From NCBI GenBank assembly GCA_947625455.1, contig CANQOJ010000037.1, positions 1 through 15,085 on the forward strand: a stretch of DNA of 15,085 nucleotides, in the 5' to 3' direction. The DNA is from an uncultured Clostridia bacterium (GTDB lineage: Bacteria > Bacillota > Clostridia > Oscillospirales > Ruminococcaceae). Positions within the stretch are counted from its first letter, which is position 1, and each line of letters begins with the position of its first letter. Of this stretch, positions 1 through 6,976 are shown one piece after another. The notes under the pieces are model-generated. The model saw only the letters and a list, made by a program, of their open reading frames with translations, searched no databases and was not told where the DNA came from. A program made the position numbers and the translations under genes.

Positions 1-67
1 GATGAGACTCGAACTCACGACCTCCGCCGTGACAGGGCGGCGTTCTAACCAACTGAACTACCGGGCC
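1..67 (-). tRNA. tRNA-Asp (anticodon GTC), 3' end cut off by the window edge
   Basis: Read on the minus strand, the gene starts GGCCCGG at position 67, has a D-arm with AGTTCAGTTGGTTAGA, and an anticodon loop with GTC (positions 31-33) flanked by a GC-rich stem. The T-arm has the TTCGAGT loop. The last six or so acceptor bases and any encoded CCA lie outside the window. It follows tRNA-Val by 27 bases on the same strand and is probably co-transcribed from the promoter at 198-226. Confidence 0.95.
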
Positions 68-94
68 GAATTGACGCATATCCTGCGTCAAAAA

Positions 95-170
95 TGGTGG
101 AAGTTATAGGGCTCGAACCTATGACCCTCTGCTTGTAAGGCAGATGCTCTCCCAGCTGAGCTAAACTTCC
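95..170 (-). tRNA. tRNA-Val (anticodon TAC)
   Basis: This is a complete 76-base cloverleaf on the minus strand. The acceptor 5' strand GGAAGTT (170-164) pairs with AACTTCC (105-99). It has a standard D-arm, anticodon TAC at 137-135 inside the loop CTTACAA, and a T-loop TTCGAGC. Discriminator A is followed by a genomically encoded CCA (97-95). It reads the GTA family of valine codons. It is the promoter-proximal gene of a Val-Asp tRNA transcript. Confidence 0.97.
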
Positions 171-197
171 ACTTCGTCACCAACAGGCGACTATGTT

Positions 198-226
198 ATT
201 ATACTCTTTTTTCCTCAAATTGTCAA
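198..226 (-). promoter_or_regulatory. Consensus promoter for the tRNA-Val/tRNA-Asp transcript
   Basis: On the minus strand, TTGACA (226-221) is followed by a 17-base spacer and TATAAT (203-198), a perfect match to the housekeeping consensus. Transcription would begin near 191, about 20 bases before tRNA-Val, as expected for a strong stable-RNA promoter. It lies in the 83-base gap downstream of hslO. I see no convincing terminator hairpin for hslO there, so some readthrough into the tRNAs is possible. Confidence 0.88.
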
Positions 227-253
227 GTGTTTTTGAAAAATTTTTTTCTAATT

Positions 254-1102
254 TTAATTTTTCAGCATTTTCAACATATCCTCGGCGCTGAAAAGGTATT
301 TTTTATTGCAAAAATGACAACAAACTTCTGTCGTTTCCTGTTCTTCAGCCAGCCTTGCAAGCTCCTTTTTCCCCAATGACATCAAAATCCGCTCAGTTCT
401 TTCCCTTGAACAATCGCAGTGATACACCGCTTCCCATTCGTCAAGAACCTCCCCGCCAAGCCCCGAAAGCGCCTTGAGCGCGATTTCTTCCGGGTTGAAG
501 TTTTTGAGCATTTCGCCTATTTCGTCCATATTCCGAAGATTTTCGTCAAGAGTGCTTACCGCGCTGTCAGATACGGGCGGTACAACCTGAACCATATAAC
601 CGCCTGCCGACTTGACTTTAAGGTCGTCATCAAACAGCGTTCCAAGCGCAAAAACTGTCGGAAGCTGTTCGCTAATTGAATAATATTCCGTTAAAACTCT
701 CGCAATATTCCCCGACGACAGCTGAACCTGCCCGACATACGGTTCTTTAAGCCCCATGTCCTTTATGACCGTCAGCTGACCGTCATTTCCTATTAAACTT
801 TCAACGTCCTGCGCGTCCGCTTTCGGATTTCCCACGCTGCACTTTACATTTCCCCTGTAGTCAGCAACTGCCGTCAGTGTCCCGCACGCACCTCCGCCGT
901 TTATTCTCACCGTCAGCCTGTCGCCCTCGTATTTCAGCATACTTCCCATAAGCGACGCCGCAGCCGTAAATCTGCCGAGCGCAGCCGTCACGGCAGCCGA
1001 CGCGCCGTGTACCTCCGAAGCCTTTTTTACAATGTCCGTTGCGTCAACCGCCGCACAAAGCACCCCGCCTGTTTCCGACAATGCTCTGACAATCTTTCCC
1101 AT
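254..1102 (-). CDS. hslO: Redox-regulated chaperone Hsp33
   Basis: This 282-residue cytoplasmic protein is the usual length for Hsp33. The family is a holdase that unfolds and dimerises under oxidative (HOCl/peroxide plus heat) stress and then binds unfolding proteins. The family fold is recognisable from VRALSETGGVLCAAVDAT near the N terminus, the GG-rich segment near residues 69-75, and the C-terminal redox switch. In the switch, C229-D-C231 and C262-H-F-C265 match the CxC and CxxC pairs that bind zinc in the reduced state. An additional Cys261 sits beside the CxxC. The ATG at 1102 has AAGGAG upstream at good spacing. It is the last gene of the yerC-methyltransferase-hslO operon, 44 bases after the methyltransferase stop. 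Identity is secure; the zinc role is taken from the family. Confidence 0.96.
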   Translation of the reverse strand: MGKIVRALSETGGVLCAAVDATDIVKKASEVHGASAAVTAALGRFTAAASLMGSMLKYEGDRLTVRINGGGACGTLTAVADYRGNVKCSVGNPKADAQDVESLIGNDGQLTVIKDMGLKEPYVGQVQLSSGNIARVLTEYYSISEQLPTVFALGTLFDDDLKVKSAGGYMVQVVPPVSDSAVSTLDENLRNMDEIGEMLKNFNPEEIALKALSGLGGEVLDEWEAVYHCDCSRERTERILMSLGKKELARLAEEQETTEVCCHFCNKKYLFSAEDMLKMLKN

Positions 1103-1146
1103 TTTTTCTCCTTATATAAACAATATTCCTGTTATTTGATTTAAAT

Positions 1147-1896
1147 TCAGCGTATATTCTTCAATTTTCTCGCGCATATAAACAGCTTTTCGCTTTTCTC
1201 ACAAGGTTCATTGTCCGAAAGATATTCGCGTATACTGACAACCTCAAACCCGCATTTCACCAGCATTTCGCTTATTTCATCATCCGAAAGCGCTATCTCC
1301 CGAAAACTTTCTCCCCCGCGCGTATATGTGCCGTCCTCTTCCTCAAAGAAAATGTCAAGGTCAATAGAAACACCCCTGTCCTCTTCCGAATACTCGTTAA
1401 GCCATACGCAGTACGCCCCGTCTACATCATACACAAACGTGTTGTTTCCGAGTATCTCGCGGTGCTTATAGATTGTGTTCATATCAAACGCAAACGCCCC
1501 GCCCGTTTTGAGGTTTTTGTTTACTCTGCGAAAACAGCGTTCAATTTCGCCCTTGCTTTCAAGATGATTTATGCTGTCAAGCGTTGAAATAACTGCGTCA
1601 AATTCCTCGCCAAGTTCCGCTTTGGTCATATCCTGACAAACCCAGAGAATTTCGGGATCTTTTGCCACCGCCATTGAAAGCATCTCTGACGAACCGTCCA
1701 GACCTGCAACGTCAAACCCCGCTTTCTTAAGCCTTACCGTAAGATTTCCCGTACCGCACCCCATATCCAGAAGCCTTTTGCCGTCAGTTATTCCCGCAAC
1801 GGCTTTTGCATAATACTCCGCTATTTCATCATACGGCACGTTCAATGTCAGCGCGTCATAAACCTCCGCGAAATCCCCGTACCCTCTTTCACTCAC
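1147..1896 (-). CDS. Class I SAM-dependent methyltransferase, substrate unknown
   Basis: This soluble protein of about 249 residues has a Rossmann-type methyltransferase core. Motif I is LLDMGCGTGNL (residues 42-52), an acidic motif II residue lies at D67 in GLDGS, CQDM (87-90) fits motif III, and FDAVISTLDSINHL (99-112) fits motif IV. The C-terminal half matches the unassigned clostridial branch of the family, and nothing in it reveals the substrate (small molecule, protein or RNA). The start is GTG at 1896-1894, preceded by GGGAG at 7 bases. It overlaps the TGA of the yerC-like gene by four bases (GTGA), so translation of the two is likely coupled. hslO follows 44 bases downstream. Enzyme class is confident; specific role is not. 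Confidence 0.9.
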   Translation of the reverse strand: MSERGYGDFAEVYDALTLNVPYDEIAEYYAKAVAGITDGKRLLDMGCGTGNLTVRLKKAGFDVAGLDGSSEMLSMAVAKDPEILWVCQDMTKAELGEEFDAVISTLDSINHLESKGEIERCFRRVNKNLKTGGAFAFDMNTIYKHREILGNNTFVYDVDGAYCVWLNEYSEEDRGVSIDLDIFFEEEDGTYTRGGESFREIALSDDEISEMLVKCGFEVVSIREYLSDNEPCEKSEKLFICARKLKNIR

Positions 1897-2183
1897 TTTA
1901 TATCTCCCGTGAGTTTGTCAAGGATTATGTTGTACCCGCCTGCACTCTGATAAGTAAGTGTCTTGTTAACGCGCGAGATAGTTGCGGTTGACGCGCCCGT
2001 TTCCTTTACTATCTTTGTGTAAACATCACCCTTTTTCAGCATAACCGCAACCATAAGCCTGCGGGACATTGCGTCAATTTCCTGCGGCGTGCATAAATCC
2101 TCAAGAAACCTGTGTATTTCGTCCTCACTTTCAAGTGATGCAAATGCCTTGCATAAAACATTGAAATAATTCTCGTCCGTCAT
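1893..2183 (-). CDS. YerC/YecD family (TrpR-like) DNA-binding regulator
   Basis: This 96-residue protein matches the small YerC/YecD proteins, which have a TrpR-type helix-turn-helix. The conserved block runs from the ALCTPQE-type segment (here LCTPQEIDAMSRRL, around residues 30-43) through the recognition region TGASTATISRVNKTL. The open frame extends upstream to an ATG at 2222, but I choose the ATG at 2183. It has AGGGAGG nine bases upstream and starts MTDENYF like its relatives, and the 2222 codon would lie upstream of the predicted transcription start. It is the first gene of a three-gene operon with a SAM methyltransferase and hslO. Its targets are unknown; autoregulation is plausible but no operator is identified. 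Confidence 0.9.
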   Translation of the reverse strand: MTDENYFNVLCKAFASLESEDEIHRFLEDLCTPQEIDAMSRRLMVAVMLKKGDVYTKIVKETGASTATISRVNKTLTYQSAGGYNIILDKLTGDIK

Positions 2184-2222
2184 AACCGAAAGCCTCCCTA
2201 TATATGAGCATATTATAATCAT

Positions 2223-2251
2223 ATATTAGCACAATAAAGCGAAAAAGTCAA
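2223..2251 (-). promoter_or_regulatory. Promoter of the yerC-methyltransferase-hslO operon
   Basis: On the minus strand TTGACT (2251-2246), a 17-base spacer and TAATAT (2228-2223) form a good sigma-A promoter, with transcription expected near 2216. This places the ATG at 2222 outside the mRNA and supports the start at 2183. A further TATAAT (2217-2212) lies just downstream but has no -35 at suitable spacing. Confidence 0.7.
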
Positions 2252-2269
2252 TAGCTTTCCGTAAAAATG

Positions 2270-2299
2270 ACGTCAAATACGTCAAATGCAACGTCAAAT
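2270..2299. repeat. Three short direct repeats ACGTCAAAT in a divergent intergenic gap
   Basis: ACGTCAAAT occurs at 2270-2278, 2279-2287 and 2291-2299; the last two are each followed by GCA. They sit 19 bases upstream of the yerC operon -35 box and about 70 bases upstream of the -35 of the CAP lipoprotein gene. They could be a regulator's tandem binding sites, but chance or slippage is equally possible. Confidence 0.35.
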
Positions 2300-2369
2300 G
2301 CAAAACCAAGCTGAAAATCACGTTTCATTCATCTTAAATAATGGAAACTCTTTTACCTGCATTTACCGC

Positions 2370-2399
2370 TTGACAGCGCGATATTTTTGATGTTATTAT
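2370..2399 (+). promoter_or_regulatory. Promoter of the CAP-domain lipoprotein gene
   Basis: TTGACA (2370-2375) is separated by 18 bases from TATTAT (2394-2399). The transcript would start near 2406, leaving a very short leader that holds AAGGAG just before the ATG at 2424. Confidence 0.7.
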
Positions 2400-2423
2400 C
2401 TAATTAAAAAGGAGAATTTAAGT

Positions 2424-3503
2424 ATGAAAAAATGTCATTTATTAATATCTGCAAGCCTTGTTTTACTGCTTACTTTAACGGGCTGTCAAAATGAAACAGA
2501 ACGGTTTTCAAGCCTGCTATCCGCCAGTCTGTCACACTCCGAAATGCCCGTAAGCACACCCGCATTAACATCATCAACATCATCAACATCATCAACATCT
2601 TCCGAATATCCCAAACCAACCGACATTCAGGATAGCCAAGAGGAAATTCAAAGCTCCGAAACAATTGAAGTTCCCAAAAATCCCGAACCCATGCAAAATC
2701 CCGAACCGATTTCCTCATCAGTAAAAAGTTCGCGTTCGGAAATCCCGCAAATCAAAACCGCATCTCAAAGTTCTCCATCTTCAATACCGCAAATCCCTCA
2801 AAAACCTCCCGAAACCACCCCGCCGGAACAATGCGTTCACGAATACATATTAAAATCGGACAAGCTTTCCTGCGAAACAGGAGGAATTGCCGTATATGTC
2901 TGCAAGAAGTGCGGTGAAAGCTATACCAAAGAAATTCCCGCGGGTACTCACGATTATGCCGAAACCATAACCCTTAAAGCAACAGACTATTCCCAAGGCG
3001 TTAAAACATACATCTGCAAAAACTGCCAAAATACCTACACCGAGAAATATTCGCTAGGTCATGTCATAAACCTCGGAAACGGCAAAACCGCAGTTGTTTA
3101 CGGCTACTGGGATATTGAAACGGCAAACGAGGTTTTTAAGCTTGTAAACGAATACCGTAAACAGAACTCACTTTGCGAACTTAAACCCAGCGAGAAAATG
3201 AACGAAACCGCACGTCTGCGCGCGCTTGAATGCGCATATTTCTACTCCCACACAAGACCTAACGGAAGCCGTTGTTTCACGGCTTTTCCGAAAAATTACG
3301 CGCTTGCGGGAGAAAATGTCGGCGCAGGCTTTAAAGGCAACGCCCAAAAAGTCATGAACGCATGGATTAACTCTCCTCTCCATAATGACAATCTCCTTAA
3401 TCCCGAATTTTTATACCTCGGCACAAGTCTTTTCATAATGACGGACTATGACGCGCAAATGCACGGCGAAACTTATTTCTCCCAGGAGTTTATCCGCTTT
3501 TAG
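2424..3503 (+). CDS. CAP-domain (SCP/PR-1-like) lipoprotein with Ser-rich linker and two CxxC pairs
   Basis: This 359-residue protein begins with a lipoprotein signal peptide. MKKC, a hydrophobic stretch and the lipobox LTGC predict lipidation at Cys21 and anchoring outside the membrane. Residues 22-135 are a Ser/Pro-rich linker. Residues 137-212 carry CxxC pairs at C160/C163 and C198/C201 in two similar half-repeats (HEY/HDY ... YVCKKCG / YICKNCQ), resembling a zinc-ribbon-like domain. Residues about 233-357 are a CAP domain. Its hallmarks are EYR near the start, SHTRP (His276), AGEN (Glu297) and SPLHNDNLL (His320), the residues that form the family's acidic/His cavity. CAP domains in bacteria are extracellular; the substrate is not predictable here. 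It is monocistronic, with its own promoter. Domain calls are confident, biological role is unknown. Confidence 0.9.
   Translation: MKKCHLLISASLVLLLTLTGCQNETERFSSLLSASLSHSEMPVSTPALTSSTSSTSSTSSEYPKPTDIQDSQEEIQSSETIEVPKNPEPMQNPEPISSSVKSSRSEIPQIKTASQSSPSSIPQIPQKPPETTPPEQCVHEYILKSDKLSCETGGIAVYVCKKCGESYTKEIPAGTHDYAETITLKATDYSQGVKTYICKNCQNTYTEKYSLGHVINLGNGKTAVVYGYWDIETANEVFKLVNEYRKQNSLCELKPSEKMNETARLRALECAYFYSHTRPNGSRCFTAFPKNYALAGENVGAGFKGNAQKVMNAWINSPLHNDNLLNPEFLYLGTSLFIMTDYDAQMHGETYFSQEFIRF
2568..2600 (+). repeat. In-frame 9-bp tandem repeat encoding Ser-Thr linker
   Basis: ACATCATCA is repeated 3.7 times (2568-2576, 2577-2585, 2586-2594, partial 2595-2600). It encodes the TSSTSSTSS part of the lipoprotein linker. 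The period is a multiple of three, so slippage would change linker length without breaking the frame. Confidence 0.9.
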
Positions 3504-3655
3504 AGGTAAGAGATTAGAGGTAAGATGTAAGAATTTAAGTCCAAACGTACTCTAAACAGAAAAATTACGTTTGAATTAAACTCTAACCTCAGCTTTTAGA
3601 GGTTAGATGTTGGAGGTAAGAAGTAAGAGTTGAAGTCAAGCCAACTCTTAAGAGG
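3504..3655. repeat. Intergenic palindromic element, type C (two related units)
   Basis: The element begins at the CAP-gene stop codon. Two direct units start GAGGTAAGA at 3517 and 3613 and stay similar for about 27 bases. Inverted pairs inside are CAAACGTA (3542-3549) with TACGTTTG (3566-3573), CTAACCTC (3583-3590) with GAGGTTAG (3599-3606), and TAAGAGTTG (3624-3632) with CAACTCTTA (3642-3650). The GAGGTTAGA-like arm words resemble the arms of the type B array at 12785-13213. No open reading frame is present. The function is unknown. Confidence 0.6.
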
Positions 3656-3681
3656 AAAAATTGTTTGTACCGCAAGGCAAC

Positions 3682-3720
3682 AACCGCGCCTTAATTCCAT
3701 ACGGCGCGGTTATTATTTTT
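3682..3720 (+). terminator. Rho-independent terminator
   Basis: AACCGCGCC (3682-3690) pairs perfectly with GGCGCGGTT (3703-3711) around a 12-base loop, followed by ATTATTTTT. It is the only classic terminator I see in the window. It lies about 180 bases after the CAP lipoprotein gene, beyond the type C element, and insulates the downstream MATE promoter. Confidence 0.8.
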
Positions 3721-3739
3721 GCGGGAAAACAATTTAACA

Positions 3740-3784
3740 CAGACTGTATAAAAAGTCCAACCTCAGGCTTTATCGACAGCCTGA
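3740..3784. repeat. Partial copy of palindromic element type D
   Basis: CAGACTGTATAAAAAGTCC (3740-3758) matches the left arm of the complete element at 6977-7059. It is followed by CTCA and a hairpin of TCAGGCT (3763-3769) with AGCCTGA (3778-3784). The inverted right arm found in the full copy is missing here. It lies 16 bases upstream of the MATE -35 box. Confidence 0.5.
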
Positions 3785-3799
3785 TTTAACAAAAAGCCC

Positions 3800-3828
3800 T
3801 TTACAATTCCGAATAAAAGTATTATAAT
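3800..3828 (+). promoter_or_regulatory. Promoter of the MATE efflux gene
   Basis: TTTACA (3800-3805), a 17-base spacer and a perfect TATAAT (3823-3828). Transcription would start near 3835, with AAGGAG directly after it, so the leader is short. Confidence 0.82.
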
Positions 3829-3857
3829 AGTGTACGGAAAAGGAGTGATTTATAATT

Positions 3858-5189
3858 ATGACACAAGACCTTACTGTTGGAGAACCCTCGCGCGTTCTCC
3901 GCAATTTTTGCCTGCCTCTTTTCGGAAGCGTTATTTTTCAACAGCTTTATAACATTGCCGACAGCTTTGTTGCGGGGAAATTCATAAGCGAAAACGCGCT
4001 TGCCGCCGTAGGAAACGGCTATGAAGTAACGCTGATATTTCTCGCATTCGGCGTAGGCTCAAATATCGGCTGTTCTGTAATAGTTTCAAGATTTTTCGGC
4101 GCAAAGGACTATTCAAAGATGAAAACCGCCGTGTACACAACGTTTATTTCCTGCGCCGTGCTGTGCGCGGCGCTTATGGCTGTAGGGCTGATATTCTGCG
4201 GTCAGCTTTTAAGGCTGATAAATACGCCTGATGAAATAATCGAAGATTCAAAGCTGTACTTAAACATCTACATTTTCGGACTGCCGTTTGTGTTTTTCTA
4301 CAACATCGCCACGGGCATATTTTCAGCGCTTGGCGATTCAAAAACGCCGTTTGTATTCCTCGCCTTGTCAAGCGTTGCGAACATCGGCGCGGACATTCTG
4401 TTTGTAACGGCGTTCAATATGGGAGTCGCGGGCGTTGCATGGGCAACGTTTATCTGCCAGGGAATAAGCTGTCTGCTTGCCGTTTTCTTTGTGCTCAAAA
4501 GACTTTCGGCAATAAAAGCACAGCAAAAACCCGCGCTGTTTTCGTGGAACATTCTCGGAAATATCGCAAGAATTGCCGTGCCGAGCATTCTTCAGCAAAG
4601 CTTCATTTCAGTCGGCAATATAATCATACAAGGCGTAATAAATTCATTCGGCACGGGAGTTGTCGCGGGATATTCCGCGGCGGTAAAACTCAACAACCTT
4701 GTCATAACCTCGTTTACCACAATCGGCAACGGTATTTCAAACTACACTTCTCAAAATATCGGCGCGGTAAAATTTGAACGTGTGCACGCGGGATTTAAGG
4801 CGGGATTAAAACTTGTTTGGGTGATATGCGTGCCTTTGGCGGTATTGTATTTCTTCTTCGGCGGTATTCTGGTGCGCATTTTCCTTGACGAGCCAAGCAG
4901 TGACGCCATGTCAACGGGAATACTGTTTCTTCGGATATTATCGCCGTTTTATTTCGTTGTATCGGCAAAACTTGTATCCGACGGCATTCTTCGCGGCGCG
5001 GGGAAAATGGCAAGTTTCATGACCGCAACATTCACCGACCTTATTTTAAGAGTAGTGCTTGCATGGGCATTGTCGGTGCCGTTTGGCAGTTTAGGAGTAT
5101 GGCTTTCATGGCCCGTAGGGTGGACAACGGCGATGGTGATGTCGGTGGCGTTTTGTAGTAAGTACCTTAAAAGCAGACAAGAAACCTAA
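3858..5189 (+). CDS. MATE family efflux transporter
   Basis: This 443-residue, very hydrophobic protein has the length and alternating membrane/loop pattern of the 12-helix MATE transporters. These export drugs or metabolites in exchange for Na+ or H+. The start resembles many clostridial members: a short polar N terminus with VGEPSRVLRNFCLPL, then FQQLYNIADSFVAGKF in helix 1-2 and SRFFGAKDYSKMK in the first cytoplasmic loop. The second half repeats the pattern, with SNYTSQNIGA as the counterpart loop. AAGGAG lies 12 bases before the ATG, a slightly long spacing. It has its own promoter and no co-directional partner gene. The substrate cannot be told from sequence. The gene ends at a type A palindromic element shared with the convergent NagZ-like gene. 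Confidence 0.93.
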   Translation: MTQDLTVGEPSRVLRNFCLPLFGSVIFQQLYNIADSFVAGKFISENALAAVGNGYEVTLIFLAFGVGSNIGCSVIVSRFFGAKDYSKMKTAVYTTFISCAVLCAALMAVGLIFCGQLLRLINTPDEIIEDSKLYLNIYIFGLPFVFFYNIATGIFSALGDSKTPFVFLALSSVANIGADILFVTAFNMGVAGVAWATFICQGISCLLAVFFVLKRLSAIKAQQKPALFSWNILGNIARIAVPSILQQSFISVGNIIIQGVINSFGTGVVAGYSAAVKLNNLVITSFTTIGNGISNYTSQNIGAVKFERVHAGFKAGLKLVWVICVPLAVLYFFFGGILVRIFLDEPSSDAMSTGILFLRILSPFYFVVSAKLVSDGILRGAGKMASFMTATFTDLILRVVLAWALSVPFGSLGVWLSWPVGWTTAMVMSVAFCSKYLKSRQET

Positions 5190-5190
5190 C

Positions 5191-5377
5191 ACAGTATACA
5201 GTGTATAGTGGACAGTATACAGTTAAGGTGCCGCTTCGCGGGGATTTGGATTGTGTTCATATTAAACGAGCGTAAGCCCCTCAAAAGGCTTACGCTCTAC
5301 TAATCCCAAAACAATCTAATATCATCCGCGAAGCGGATACAACAACTGTATACTGTCCAATGTCCACTGTATACTGT
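5191..5377. repeat. Nested palindromic element, type A copy 1, between convergent genes
   Basis: The outer arms 5191-5224 and 5344-5377 are inverted repeats matching at 31 of 34 positions. CCGCTTCGCGG (5231-5241) pairs with CCGCGAAGCGG (5326-5336). The centre is an 11-bp hairpin of GAGCGTAAGCC (5268-5278) and GGCTTACGCTC (5287-5297) with an 8-base loop. It fills the gap between the MATE stop (5189) and the NagZ-like stop (5379). There is no T-tract, so it is not a typical terminator, though it could fold in either transcript. It is closely similar to the copy at 8345-8530. Confidence 0.85.
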
Positions 5378-5378
5378 A

Positions 5379-6818
5379 TCAAATAATCCCATACTCCAGT
5401 TTGTACCGCAATATCCTCAAAACGCTCTCATCAAGCCTGTCCTCGGAAATCACGCCATTGTTTACGGCATTTACAACGCTTTCAAACGCTTCTGCCAGAT
5501 TGTCGGGCATAAGCAATATATCGCACCCCGCAAGTATCGCCCTTACCGCATAATCTTCTTCACCATTAACCGCGCCCATAGCAAGCGCGTCTGTTATCAC
5601 CAGACCGTCAAACCCCAGCTTCCCGCGCAGAATTTCCGTAACCATTTTCTCCGACAGCGTTGCGGGAGTATTGTCGCCCGTGATTTTCGGCGCTGAAATA
5701 TGCCCTACCATAACCCCGTCAAGATTTCCCGCGCCCATAAACGGAAGCCACTCGCAGTTTTCCATTTCCTCCTGCGTTTTATTCGCATATGCATTTCCCG
5801 TGTGACTGTCCTCGCTTGTGTCGCCGTGACCGGGGAAGTGCTTGTAAACAGGGATAATGCCGTTGTTTCTTAAGCCCTGCGCCATTGCTTTAGCCATTTT
5901 CGCGGCAATTTCCGCGTCAGTTGAAAACGCCCTGTCGCCTATGACGGTATTTTTAGGATTTGTGAAAACGTCTGCGTCCGGCGCAAAATCCATATTAAAT
6001 CCGTATTTCTTTAAGTACCCGCCTATTGTATTGCCCATTTCAAGCGCGTCAGCACTGTTGCCGCTTTCTCCGACAGCCTGCGCGCTTTCGTACTTTTTCA
6101 GACCGAAGCTTTTGTTATTAGCAAGCCTTGCAACCCTGCCTCCCTCCTCGTCAACCGCAATAAACAGCGGTATCTCGCACGCATTCAAAAGTTCTTTATT
6201 GAACGCAAGCGTCTGACTTGGAGAAACAATATTCGCCGAAAACAACGCCACCCCGCCCACGGGATATTTCTTGAAGTTGTTCTTCATTGTTTGTGACATT
6301 GCCGAAACGCTTTTGTAATTCGCCGAAAGGTTTTTGTCGGGAGTTGAAAGCGCTTCGGGGCGCACTATGAAAAGCTGACCGACCTTTTCTCTTACGGTCA
6401 TTTCCGAAAGCATTCTTTTCGCTATTTCTTCGTTGGTTTCGGGATTTTGCGGTTCGGGTTCGGTTGAACTCACAGTGTTTGAACTTGCAACATTTGAACT
6501 CTTAGTACTTGAACTCGCAACGCTTGAACTTACAGTACTTGAATTTTTAACGCTTGAACTTACAGTACTTGAACTTTCAACGCTTGAACTTTTAGTACTT
6601 GAACTCGCAATGCTTGAACTCCTAGTACTTGAACTTTCAACGCTTGAACTCTTAGCACTTGAACTCACAGTGCTTGAACTTTCAAGGCTTGAACTTTCCA
6701 AACTGCTATACGAAGAAAATTCGGAAACAGCCGGCGAATAAACGTTCTGTTTTTCGCTTTCACAGCCTGTCATAATAAGGCTAAGAGAAACCAGCAGAAC
6801 CGCAGTCAATTTTTTCAT
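5379..6818 (-). CDS. NagZ-like glycoside hydrolase family 3 lipoprotein (beta-N-acetylhexosaminidase type)
   Basis: This 479-residue protein has a lipoprotein signal with lipobox MTGC (Cys19), a Ser-rich linker (about 30-125) and a family 3 barrel from about 130 to the end. EKVGQLF and DEEGGRVARL (residues 223-232) mark the start of the barrel. KHFPGHGDTSEDSH (326-339) is the signature of NagZ-type enzymes, whose acid/base pair corresponds to D337 and H339. The nucleophile is D410 in VITDALAMGA. Family members remove GlcNAc from muropeptides; this lipid-anchored form would act outside the membrane, as in Bacillus-type NagZ, rather than in the cytosol. It has its own promoter at 6843-6871, with GGGGTG before the ATG. 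The stop codon abuts a type A palindrome. Family call is firm, exact substrate inferred. Confidence 0.92.
   Translation of the reverse strand: MKKLTAVLLVSLSLIMTGCESEKQNVYSPAVSEFSSYSSLESSSLESSSTVSSSAKSSSVESSSTRSSSIASSSTKSSSVESSSTVSSSVKNSSTVSSSVASSSTKSSNVASSNTVSSTEPEPQNPETNEEIAKRMLSEMTVREKVGQLFIVRPEALSTPDKNLSANYKSVSAMSQTMKNNFKKYPVGGVALFSANIVSPSQTLAFNKELLNACEIPLFIAVDEEGGRVARLANNKSFGLKKYESAQAVGESGNSADALEMGNTIGGYLKKYGFNMDFAPDADVFTNPKNTVIGDRAFSTDAEIAAKMAKAMAQGLRNNGIIPVYKHFPGHGDTSEDSHTGNAYANKTQEEMENCEWLPFMGAGNLDGVMVGHISAPKITGDNTPATLSEKMVTEILRGKLGFDGLVITDALAMGAVNGEEDYAVRAILAGCDILLMPDNLAEAFESVVNAVNNGVISEDRLDESVLRILRYKLEYGII
6464..6703 (-). repeat. Sixteen-copy 15-bp in-frame repeat encoding a Ser linker
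   Basis: The heptamer TTGAACT (plus-strand view; one copy TTGAATT) recurs every 15 bases, 16 times, from 6464 to 6689. It encodes five-residue units of SSSxx over residues 39-118 of the NagZ-like lipoprotein. Units alternate Thr with Val/Ile/Ala at position four, giving a 30-bp (10-residue) higher-order period. The period is divisible by three, so copy-number change stays in frame. Confidence 0.93.
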
Positions 6819-6842
6819 ATGTACACCCCATTTCTTGCTTTT

Positions 6843-6871
6843 ATTGTACCATATTTAAACATAGAAGTCAA
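6843..6871 (-). promoter_or_regulatory. Promoter of the NagZ-like gene
   Basis: On the minus strand TTGACT (6871-6866), a 17-base spacer and TACAAT (6848-6843), 25 bases before the ATG. It is back to back with the HD-GYP promoter across a 322-base divergent gap. That gap also holds a type D palindrome at 6977-7059; I see nothing else in it. Confidence 0.8.
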
Positions 6872-6976
6872 TGGAAATAAATAGTCAATAATCTGTAAAA
6901 ACGGGAAAATATTTCAGAAGAGATTTTGCCTGTTCAGCTTGCAATAAATCATTTGCCGACAATCTAATGTATATTT

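Noticed and set aside
2184..2222. Thirteen-residue N-terminal extension of the YerC-like protein
   Set aside because: It starts upstream of the predicted transcription start and is not family-like; AGGGAGG precedes the ATG at 2183.
5268..5297. Central hairpin of element A as a Rho-independent terminator
   Set aside because: The stem is strong but neither side is followed by a T-tract in either copy (next bases are TACTAATCC and TTATAAATTC on the plus side), unlike the true terminator at 3682-3720.
6433..6741. Plus-strand open frame rich in Leu-Glu repeats
   Set aside because: It is the antisense reading of the 15-bp Ser-linker repeat in the NagZ-like gene, has no ribosome site, and is open only because of the repeat.
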